This document shows, piece after piece, positions 57,176 to 64,000 of a DNA stretch of 64,000 nucleotides; the first letter of the stretch is position 1; each line of letters begins with the position of its first letter. This DNA is from Afipia clevelandensis ATCC 49720. Its GTDB lineage: Bacteria; Pseudomonadota; Alphaproteobacteria; Rhizobiales; Xanthobacteraceae. A program made the translations under genes and the position numbers. A model generated the notes under the pieces. It ran no database searches. It was given only the letters and a program-made list of their open reading frames with translations, and was not told where the DNA came from. The stretch spans positions 4,063,597-4,127,596 of the forward strand of contig NZ_KB375281.1 of the NCBI RefSeq assembly GCF_000336555.1, read 5' to 3'.

Positions 57176-57362
57176 GCTGATTCCAACGTATGCACTCTGT
57201 GGCGCCCTGTTAAAAACGCAACGTGACTCACATCGCCCGGGTGTTACGGACGAACGCCGCCTTGGGGGCTTAATGATCGCTATCGAAGAATATGACGGAT
57301 GGCCTACGCGATAGCAAAATCAGCGCGGCTGACACGTCGCAAAATGCATCGTGTGCAGCATG

Positions 57363-57392
57363 AAAAAAGCCCGCATTGCTGCGGGCTTTTAT
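57363..57392 (-). terminator. Terminator of His/Gly-rich gene 1
   Basis: The stem GCCCGCA with TGCGGGC, followed on the minus strand by TTTTTT, lies just past the gene's stop. A near-identical terminator follows the neighbouring paralogue. Confidence 0.9.
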
Positions 57393-57396
57393 TCTT

Positions 57397-57708
57397 TTAC
57401 CGGTGTCCACCACCACCGCTGTGTGCACCGCCGCCAACCCCGATGGTAACGCTCGGACCGCCTCCACCGTGACCTCGTCTATTGCCATAACGGGGCGCGT
57501 GGCCAGAGCTACTGCGGTAAGAATGGTTCGGACGTACAATACGCTGGACACGGTAATTACGCCCGTGCCGATCGCGTGAACTAAAGTCAGTGGACTGCGT
57601 CACGTCCGTTGAGGCATTCGCCTTTACCGAATTGTCTGCGGCGTTTGCCGCGGAGCCTCCAAGCAGCATAGCTGCACCGAGGGCCATTGCGATAGCAAAA
57701 CTTTTCAT
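57397..57708 (-). CDS. Small exported Gly/His-rich protein 1
   Basis: This 103-residue protein has a signal peptide (MKSFAIAMALGAAMLLGGSA, cleavage after ANA). The mature protein starts ADNSVKANASTDVT and ends in a Gly/His-rich tail (GGGAHSGGGGHR). The ATG at 57708 has AGGAG upstream. Two other genes here (57868-58190 and 63202-63528) encode similar proteins. The role is unknown; His-rich tails may bind metals. Confidence 0.75.
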   Translation of the reverse strand: MKSFAIAMALGAAMLLGGSAANAADNSVKANASTDVTQSTDFSSRDRHGRNYRVQRIVRPNHSYRSSSGHAPRYGNRRGHGGGGPSVTIGVGGGAHSGGGGHR

Positions 57709-57827
57709 ACAATCAACTCCTATATGTGTATGAGACAATCGTCGATCACTTCGAATGTTCCGACATGCGGCGTTAATTCGAGGACGGGTACTTGAATGAC
57801 TGTTCATATTGCTCAATGGACCTGCAC

Positions 57828-57855
57828 GAAAAAGCCCGCACTTCTGCGGGCTTTG
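57828..57855 (-). terminator. Terminator of His/Gly-rich gene 2
   Basis: The stem AAAGCCCGCA with TGCGGGCTTT continues into a T-run on the minus strand. It matches the terminator at 57363. Confidence 0.88.
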
Positions 57856-57867
57856 CTTCTCCAGTTG

Positions 57868-58190
57868 TCAGTGGTGGCCGCTGTGGTGTCCACCGTGATG
57901 ACCACCGTGATGTCCGCCTCCGAAGCCAAATCCGATGCTGGGTCCACCGCCGTAGTAGTAAGGCTGTGGGGCATAGTAAGCCTGCGGAGCATAGTAGCCA
58001 TAGCTCCCACCGTGGGGGCGAACGTGTCTGTGGCGTGAGTGATGACGATGACGCCGATGCTGCGAACTGAACTCGGCAATCTGCGCAGTATGGGCTGCAG
58101 CCTGCGCCGTCACTGAGTTGTCTGCTGCGTTTGCGGCGGAACCGCCGAACAGTGCAGCTGCACCGACGGCAAAATAGCTAACTTTTTCAT
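57868..58190 (-). pseudogene. Exported His-rich protein gene 2, frameshifted at the start
   Basis: The body reads AVGAAALFGGSAANAADNSV then a His/Tyr/Gly-rich tail (HHGGHHGGHHSGHH), like gene 1. The ATG at 58190 is followed by only five A residues; a sixth would put the signal peptide in frame with the body. As written, frame 0 soon stops. This is either a real one-base deletion, slippage-prone phase switching, or a sequencing error in the homopolymer. Confidence 0.65.
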
Positions 58191-59176
58191 TTCCTCACTC
58201 CATTGATAAGCATGTAAAATCCTAATTGCCGCAGAAGCTCTCCGTTCCAGCGCGTCACATTAAATTTGCGATCAGTCCTTGAACATCCATTCATATTGAT
58301 GAACGCATCATTGTGTTGGTGAGCGTAACTTGCGATGACGCTGCCCTGGATGTCTTTCTCTGTCTCGAAGCCAGTCAGCCATCCCGGTACGACCTACCGT
58401 CTTGGCTTAGGGGCTCCTTGCACCCAACTTTGGCCTCGACGATAGCCGTACTGTCTCGGTTGTTCTAACGAGAGGGCACCTCGGAAACGGGGTGTCCTTT
58501 TCGTTTTAATCTTTGCCGCTGTTCGCCGCCAAGAAGAGCTTGGAAGGTTGCGGCCTGCGTCGAGTCACTGCATTGCCGATGCGCCAAACGTCGCCAGGCT
58601 GAGTAACAGCAGGGCCGGGGATAACCGGCGGCACTGCGTCGGCCGAATCGTCGACATTAGCAGATAGCTCGCCGATCAATACATCGATCTCAGGCGGCTC
58701 TAAGTGATTGGTCTACGATAGATAGCTGGCTCACGACGAGTGCTCCCTGTTTATGGAGCTTCGCCAAATGAAAAAGCGCATCTCCGGACAAAATCCAGAA
58801 CCACGCCATCGGCATCACGCGTCAACGGGTACCTCTTAAGGCGGATCTAGCACATGTTAGGTGTTCCGCTTGGCAGGCAAGATGCGTTCAGCTGGTAACG
58901 CAGCTTGCCTCAAGAGCGCGAATATATAACTTTGTCATCTTTCATCCATCGCGCAGGGAGTTTCATGAGATGCCAGGTCTATTCACGGTTATTGGCAATC
59001 TGAAATTCATGATGTGGTCGTCCACAATGCTAGCTCAATGATCGTTGGCCCAACCGGATGCTGTCGCCGACATTTAGGGAAGTCACGATTTGCGCCGGTT
59101 AGAAATGTCACTCGGTCGGGAGAGCCGCCTTTCTATGGTTGGGGTTGAGTTTTTCGCGCCGGGTGATCCGTCGGCT
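58191..59176. other. Non-coding stretch with gene remnants
   Basis: About 985 bases without an intact gene. It contains the ParB-methyltransferase remnant at 58505-58712. A weak hairpin followed by TTTTCGTTTT lies near 58468-58506. Otherwise no repeats or coding signals are clear. Confidence 0.5.
58505..58712 (-). pseudogene. ParB-methyltransferase fragment
   Basis: The fragment LEPPEIDVLIGELSANVDDS then VTQPGDVWRIG aligns with the linker of the intact ParB-methyltransferase at 54053 (the FEAAEIDSLM and ISRPGDLWTLS parts). Upstream is a stop codon and downstream the match ends. It is a leftover of a second such gene. Confidence 0.6.
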
Positions 59177-59850
59177 CTAGCCGACCTTAAATATGTGGTT
59201 CTTCTGGCCGCGCCGGCGCGGCGCCTTGGCCCAGCGGGACATGTCGAGCTGCTTCTGCTGTTCAGCAACGTAGGCGAGGATCGGGCCCAAGCGGTTGTTC
59301 TCGACAATCGCAGCCTGGTTGACCTGCGGACGCTTATCGAAAGTGCGGTACTGCAAATCGACGCCGTTGTGCCGGATCGCCAGCCGCCCGTCGGGATAGT
59401 CGATCACGGTGACCCCGCTTGCGCGCCCGCGACCGCGCGATCCCGGTGGGCTCGAGCATAAACAGCATCTGGTCGTACTGCAGCGTCAGGTTCATCGAGA
59501 CCGAGCGCTCTTCCTTCCAGGCGAAGACATCGTCGAGATCGTCATGCGCCGCGACGGACGATGGATATCGCGATTGTCGAAGCGCCCGCGTTGTACGTCT
59601 CCAGGAATGCATTGCCGACCAGGATGGTATCGATGCCGCACAACCGCATCTCCTTCACCAGCCGATCCTGCAACGTGCTATGGGCCCGTTCCACGCGGCC
59701 CTGGGTTGAGGAGTTGGCACAAATGATGTCAATGTTCAGCACATGCAGCGCTCGGCCGAACTGGGTCATGCCATCGCCGGAGGCAGCATCCTTCCTGTTG
59801 ACCAGCCGGACATTGAGGATCGAGACAAGCGACTTGAGTGGTTGAATTGA
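59177..59850 (-). pseudogene. ISNCY-type transposase remnant
   Basis: Pieces in three frames match transposases of the ISNCY/IS1202 type: GDGMTQFGRALHVLNIDIIC with GRVERAHSTLQDRLVKEMRL, then AAHDDLDDVFAWKEERSVSM, then DLQYRTFDKRPQVNQAAIVE. At least two frameshifts and a missing N-terminus make it inactive. Confidence 0.7.
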
Positions 59851-60035
59851 AGTACCAACGGCCTAGGGCAAGGCCGCGTGTCGTGAGCCCCTGACGGGAG
59901 GGCGCGCTGAGGCCGTAACCGGCATCCGCTAGCACACAGCCGAAGCGCATGTCAGTCTGCACTTTGGCGCGCTCGTAGTTTGGTGTCGCCGGCGGCGGTA
60001 TGAGAAGCCTTGGATTTGAGACGCTCCTCCGCGCC
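59851..60035 (-). pseudogene. IS701-like transposase fragment
   Basis: The stretch MRFGCVLADAGYGLSAPSRQ with GLTTRGLALG matches the DDE-domain core of IS701-like transposases (VLADAGYG). Only this piece survives, next to the ISNCY remnant. Confidence 0.6.
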
Positions 60036-60109
60036 GTCTCCATGACCAGCTTTTCCCAGGCCGGAGGCGACCACTAATTTCAGACGAGCGACGTTACGCG
60101 ACTGCCGCA

Positions 60110-60215
60110 ATGCGATGGCTGGCCGGTCCCAAAGCAGCAACTTGTTGCTATCCATTCGCAAGAATTTTGTTGCAAGTGGTTCGCAACAAGTATTTGATAG
60201 TCATTCGCAAGTAAC
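60110..60215. promoter_or_regulatory. Repeated TTCGCAA motifs upstream of the porin gene
   Basis: Just upstream of the outer-membrane gene, TTCGCAA occurs three times (near 60156, 60177 and 60202), with the inverted repeats AGCAACTTGTTGCT and TTGTTGC-(9)-GCAACAA. The last copy sits in TTGATAGTCATTCGCAA, which resembles a Fur-box half. Regulation by iron is possible but not shown. Confidence 0.4.
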
Positions 60216-60242
60216 TTTTACGACTAGGAATGGCGGCATTTT

Positions 60243-62270
60243 ATGACGCTGCGAGGCCAAAACGTCATCATCGAGACGCGTCGCGGCGCGAATAGCTTGA
60301 AAAGCCTGTTCGCCGGGATCGTGCTCGGGGCGCTGTCGCTCGATGCCGCTCAGGCGGCCGACGTGTCTGCCACGCCGGTCAAGGCGCCGCGCGTTGAAAC
60401 ATACTTCGACTGGACCGGCCCTTATATCGGCGCCCATATGGGGTACGGCTGGGGGCACTCCAGCGCGACGCTGTTCAATCCGCTGCCATCGACACTCTCC
60501 CATTCCTACAACGGCATCAATGGTGGCGTGCACGTCGGGTACAATGTCGTCTTGCCCTCGCGGGTTTTGCTCGGCGTGGAGGCCGACATCACGTTTCCAA
60601 ATTATATCAACTCCAACGCGGTCGTGTCGTCTCCAAGAGCGGCCGAGTCCGGTCTGACCGAGAAGATGGATTACGTCGGGTCCGCCCGCGCGCGCATCGG
60701 TTACGCCGGACAATCCTGGATGGTCTATGCGACCGGTGGATTCGCTTGGCAGGGCACACGCTTTGCCAGTGACCTGTCGGGCGGACTGGAAGAGAAAAAT
60801 ATCCAGCTTCGCACCGGCTGGGCTGCCGGTGCCGGATTCGAATATGTCGTCGACCCGCACTGGACGGCGCGGCTGGAATATCTCTATTACGATTTTTGGT
60901 CGGCCGACGTTCGGCTGCCATCGGGAGCCCGCTATGCCTCGACGCTGGATTTTCAGACGCTTCGTTTCGGCCTGAACCGCAAAATCGACTGGCCCGGCAG
61001 TACCGAACCGCGATTGGCAGCGACAAAGGCCGCGCTCTCATCGGATATTTGGGAGGTCCACGGACAGACCACGTATCTGTCGCAGGGCTATCCCGGATTT
61101 CATGCTCCGTATAGCGGCACCAATAGTCTGACGCCCGGCCGCCAGTCTCAGGCGACATGGAGCAATAGCCTCTATCTGAATGCCCGGCTGTGGGAAGGCG
61201 GCGAAGTCTACTTCAACCCTGAATTGCTTCAGGGCTTCGGCCTCAGCAATACCGTTGGCTTTGCCGGCTTTACCAGCGGCGAGGCGCAAAAATCGAACTT
61301 CCCTTATCCGCGCTTCAACCCGTCGAGACTATACCTGCGCCAGACATTCGGCTTCGGCGGCAAGCAGGAAGAGTTGCCCAGCGGCCCCGGTCAACTCGCT
61401 GGGAAAGCGGACGTCTCACGGCTGACGCTGCAGGCCGGAAAATTCGCCGTCCCCGATGTTTTCGACGGCAATGCCTACGCCAAGGATCCCCGCAAGGACT
61501 TCATGAACTGGTCGATATGGGCGCCGGGCGCGTTCGACTATTCCGCCGACAAGGTCGGCCTGACATATGGCGTGACGGCCGAACTGAACCAGAGATACTG
61601 GGCGCTGCGCGCGGGTTATTTCCTGATGGTTTCGGAATCGAACTCAGGCAATTTCGACATGAAGGTGTTTCAGCGCGGCAACTACATCCTCGAGTTAGAA
61701 ACGCGCTATTCGCTGTTTTCGCAGCCGGGGAAATTCCGCACCATCGCCTGGCTCAACAGTGCTTATTCCGGCAGTTACCGGGACACCTTGAACGATCCGG
61801 TGCTCAATCTCGACATCAGCCAGACGCGCCGCGGGCGGATTAAGTATGGCTACGTGTTCAACGTCGAGCAGGCGATCACCGACGATATCGGCGTATTCGG
61901 CCGGTGGAGCTGGAACGACGGCAAGACCGAGATTATGGTCTTCACCGACATCGACGCCAGCCTTGCATTCGGCGCGTCGATCAAGGGCACCTCATGGGGA
62001 AGGCCGGACGACGTCGTCGGGATCGGCGGCGCGTTCAATGCCCTATCGAAGGACCATCGCGACTTTGTCGCGGCCGGCGGCCTCGGCGTGCTGATCGGTG
62101 ACGGGCAAATCAATTACCGGCAAGAGAAAATCCTTGAGGTTTATTATGCGCTGGCCCTCAACAAGCAGATCACGCTGACCGCCGACTATCAGTCCATCAC
62201 TAATCCGGCGTACAATGCGGACCGCGGCCCGGTATCGGTGTTCTCAGGCCGCCTGCGCGGAGAATTTTGA
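60243..62270 (+). CDS. Outer-membrane fusion: Omp31-like barrel plus OprB-like porin
   Basis: This 675-residue exported protein has a signal peptide ending ALSLDAAQA near residue 38, then an Omp31/OmpA-like beta-barrel (about 50-250, FDWTGPYIGAHMGYGWG and LEYLYYDFW). A carbohydrate-selective OprB-type porin part (about 275-675, WSIWAPGAFDYSADK, GVFGRWSWNDG and TADYQSITNPAYNADRGPVS) follows. Two barrels in one chain is unusual. It may form a sugar or small-solute channel in the outer membrane. The start at 60243 is the first ATG; a TTG at 60297 is also possible. Confidence 0.8.
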   Translation: MTLRGQNVIIETRRGANSLKSLFAGIVLGALSLDAAQAADVSATPVKAPRVETYFDWTGPYIGAHMGYGWGHSSATLFNPLPSTLSHSYNGINGGVHVGYNVVLPSRVLLGVEADITFPNYINSNAVVSSPRAAESGLTEKMDYVGSARARIGYAGQSWMVYATGGFAWQGTRFASDLSGGLEEKNIQLRTGWAAGAGFEYVVDPHWTARLEYLYYDFWSADVRLPSGARYASTLDFQTLRFGLNRKIDWPGSTEPRLAATKAALSSDIWEVHGQTTYLSQGYPGFHAPYSGTNSLTPGRQSQATWSNSLYLNARLWEGGEVYFNPELLQGFGLSNTVGFAGFTSGEAQKSNFPYPRFNPSRLYLRQTFGFGGKQEELPSGPGQLAGKADVSRLTLQAGKFAVPDVFDGNAYAKDPRKDFMNWSIWAPGAFDYSADKVGLTYGVTAELNQRYWALRAGYFLMVSESNSGNFDMKVFQRGNYILELETRYSLFSQPGKFRTIAWLNSAYSGSYRDTLNDPVLNLDISQTRRGRIKYGYVFNVEQAITDDIGVFGRWSWNDGKTEIMVFTDIDASLAFGASIKGTSWGRPDDVVGIGGAFNALSKDHRDFVAAGGLGVLIGDGQINYRQEKILEVYYALALNKQITLTADYQSITNPAYNADRGPVSVFSGRLRGEF

Positions 62271-62320
62271 CGTCGTCGTGCCCCAGTCAAAAGCAGCCGG
62301 CCCAAGTCAATTCAGGCCAG

Positions 62321-63061
62321 CTAATCGGGTACATCAGCCAGCCTGTTTAACTCAGTCACATCCTGTGAGCTTTTCAACAACTTGCTCACCATTTCGTAAG
62401 CTTTGTTGATTTCGGCCAGTCGGCTTATCTCGACGGTTGGCTGGACATTGGATTTCTCTACCATACCCTGCAGTACCTTCGCAGAGCCATCCGAAATTGC
62501 AGCCGGTGCAGAGTCCGATCGAAACAGATTTCCGCCGACCGCATGCAGATTGCCGCGTTCTGGAAATTGGACCAGCCGCAACCGGCCCAGTTCGCCCAGC
62601 TTGGTCGAAATCCGCCCGCTTGCATCGATACTGATGCTGTCAGCTTGGGTGGGCACTGTTACAGCGCCATTTCCAGCTTGAACTGTGTGGCCCTCCATGG
62701 TGACCAGCCGGCCCGATTTATCAAGACTAAATGATCCGTCTCGGGTGTAGCGCTCTCCCTGAGGGGTTTGGACGACGAAATAGGCATTTCCGTTGATCGC
62801 CAGGTCGAGCGGATTCGTTGTGATCTGCAGCCCCCCGGGCGAATCCGCCGTAAATCCAAATGCAGCGTCTACCAGAGAGAGGGGACGTTCGGGTTTGATG
62901 CCGACGACCTGATTGCTTTCTGGTTTGAGGTACTCTTGAAAGGAAAGATGCTGAGCACGGAAGCCGGTATTTTCGACGTTCGCAATGTTATTTGCTGCGA
63001 CGTCGAGCTGACGCCTGAGAACCACCAGGCGCGAAAGATGGATAAGCGTGGTCTCGCCCAC
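62321..63061 (-). CDS. flgF: FlgF-like flagellar rod/hook protein
   Basis: This 246-residue protein has the N-terminal flagellar rod motif (LDVAANNIANVENTGFRAQH) and the C-terminal helix (NKAYEMVSKLLKSSQDVTEL) of hook-basal body proteins. The mid-region (GDRYTRDGSF-like GERYTRDGSFSLDKSG) fits FlgF, a proximal rod protein exported by the flagellar type III apparatus. No other flagellar gene lies in the window, so this is an isolated copy; it could be a second flgF. Confidence 0.85.
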   Translation of the reverse strand: MGETTLIHLSRLVVLRRQLDVAANNIANVENTGFRAQHLSFQEYLKPESNQVVGIKPERPLSLVDAAFGFTADSPGGLQITTNPLDLAINGNAYFVVQTPQGERYTRDGSFSLDKSGRLVTMEGHTVQAGNGAVTVPTQADSISIDASGRISTKLGELGRLRLVQFPERGNLHAVGGNLFRSDSAPAAISDGSAKVLQGMVEKSNVQPTVEISRLAEINKAYEMVSKLLKSSQDVTELNRLADVPD

Positions 63062-63201
63062 GGCGGCCCCTTTTCACGGCGAATCAAATTAGGTCTACGG
63101 CTTGGTACGATGCCGCCTTCGCGACGCAGCACAATGCGACATCTTGGGTGTACGGCCAGCGCTCACCACTCGGTTCCCGTGTCCAGGCGCGCTCTGCGAA
63201 C

Positions 63202-63528
63202 TCAGTGATGGCCGTGGTGCCCGCCATGGCCACCGAAATGATGGCCACCGAAATGGTGGCCACCGTGATGACCAAAGCCAAAGGGTATGAATACAGGTGG
63301 TGCGTAACCGTATCCATAGCCGTAATAAGGATTAACACGATAACGTCGATGCGCGTAGTGCCTATGATGACGATGCCGGCGCATATGAACCGGCTGCACT
63401 TGCTCGCTCGCAGCAATACTTCGCGCTTCTATGGCGGTCCCGGAGGCCGGTAAGGCTGCTGCGGGAGTTACGGCTGCGACACCACTCAAAAGAATAACGC
63501 CGGCCGCAATCGTGATGATGGTTTTCAT
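63202..63528 (-). CDS. Small exported His/Gly-rich protein 3
   Basis: This 108-residue protein has a signal peptide (MKTIITIAAGVILLSGVAAV) and a mature part that ends in a His/Gly-rich repeat (FGHHGGHHFGGHHFGGHGGH). It follows a GGGAACG ribosome site. It resembles the two genes near 57.4-58.2 kb. The His-rich tail may bind metal ions. It lies downstream of the flgF-like gene in reverse order. Confidence 0.75.
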   Translation of the reverse strand: MKTIITIAAGVILLSGVAAVTPAAALPASGTAIEARSIAASEQVQPVHMRRHRHHRHYAHRRYRVNPYYGYGYGYAPPVFIPFGFGHHGGHHFGGHHFGGHGGHHGHH

Positions 63529-63744
63529 GGCAACGTTCCCTTAGTCGGTCGAGAGCAATCATGAATCCCGCAAGAGACATAAATTCTGTCACGTCCTGCG
63601 TGCCAAATCAATTCCCGTGCGGTAGTAGCTATCACTCCCTCAATGCCCGTTTATGGCAAAACGTACACGCGACAAAAGGTCCACCTTTTTGCGAGAAAGA
63701 GATGGTCTTTATAAAGTCCCATTCGATCGCAAAGGTTCCGCATT

Positions 63745-64000
63745 ATGAAATGGATCAACGGGCATCACGAGTTGAAGAAGCTTAAGTTATTCTTCCTCGT
63801 GGCGGGATTGGTCGTCGCGATCAGCGCCATCAAGGTGTTTGTTCACTGGATGCAGTTCGAATTCGTGACGCTGAGCACGCTGTTGACCAGCGCAATCGGC
63901 GGAGCGATTTTCATCATTGGCTTTCTCCTGTCGGGCGTTCTTTCTGACTACAAAGAATCTGAGCGGTTGCCGGCCGACATTCGCGTGGCATTGGAGGCAA
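63745..64000 (+). CDS. Membrane protein, cut at the window end
   Basis: The open frame starts MKWINGHHELKKLKLFFLVA and has two hydrophobic segments (about residues 15-32 and 45-66), then a charged stretch (KESERLPADIRVALEA). It runs off the window end after 85 residues. AAAGG lies upstream of the ATG. I do not recognise the family from this piece. Confidence 0.65.
   Translation, partial: MKWINGHHELKKLKLFFLVAGLVVAISAIKVFVHWMQFEFVTLSTLLTSAIGGAIFIIGFLLSGVLSDYKESERLPADIRVALEA

Noticed and set aside
1-64000. CRISPR array
   Set aside because: No set of regularly spaced direct repeats was seen. The repeats found are scattered palindromes.

Overview
This window is a GC-rich alphaproteobacterial chromosome segment, most likely from the Nitrobacteraceae/Bradyrhizobiaceae (Bradyrhizobium, Afipia, Nitrobacter or Rhodopseudomonas relatives). 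The evidence is the style of the gene products (DUF1499, DUF1194, DUF2924 and DUF3489 proteins, an Omp31-like barrel, a PE-Lig-Pol LigD next to Ku) and the many short palindromic intergenic repeats typical of that family. This assignment is inference; no rRNA lies in the window.

Positions 1-42.5 kb are mostly core housekeeping and general metabolism. They hold a metallo-hydrolase, a DUF1499 membrane protein, a branched-chain amino-acid type binding protein, an acyl-CoA ligase, an extensin-like peptidase, an L,D-transpeptidase lipoprotein and CorA. The NHEJ pair ligD and ku is divergent. The peroxide pair ohrR and ohr is divergent around an obvious palindromic operator. Next come an SDR with pdxH, a J-domain protein, a DMT transporter, a CBS/DUF21 protein, an ECF sigma/anti-sigma pair, a phosphatase, aroC, a GNAT-like protein, a class III cyclase, a ClC channel and two related chemoreceptors. 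A DUF1194 protein follows, then an RNA methyltransferase, tlyA, dxs, xseB and a histone-deacetylase-like gene, then an enoyl-CoA hydratase, a VOC protein and an acyl-CoA dehydrogenase. A tRNA-Gln(UUG) with its terminator closes this part.

Positions about 43.3-60.2 kb are accessory. The most interesting unit is a two-gene minus-strand operon at 44054-47857. It encodes a Hachiman-like helicase (HamB-like) and a 541-residue partner. The partner appears to join an N-terminal DUF4297/Cap4-type nuclease domain to a C-terminal HamA (DUF1837)-like domain whose nuclease residues look degenerate, which would be an effector replacement in an anti-phage system. A DUF3223/HNH-like gene converges on it, and a frameshifted acpS remnant flanks it. 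Then come a large serine recombinase with DUF2924 and DUF3489 genes, an XRE regulator divergent from a PD-(D/E)XK-like protein, and a packaging-like cassette (terminase large subunit, DUF5681 protein, ParB-methyltransferase) without capsid genes. The 56.4-60.2 kb stretch is a decay zone with a MarR pseudogene, a second ParB-methyltransferase remnant, two insertion-sequence remnants and two His/Gly-rich secreted-protein genes, one of them frameshifted in an A-tract.

Positions 60.2-64 kb return to longer genes: a double outer-membrane barrel protein (Omp31-like plus OprB-like), an isolated flgF-like gene, a third His/Gly-rich secreted protein and a membrane protein cut by the window end.
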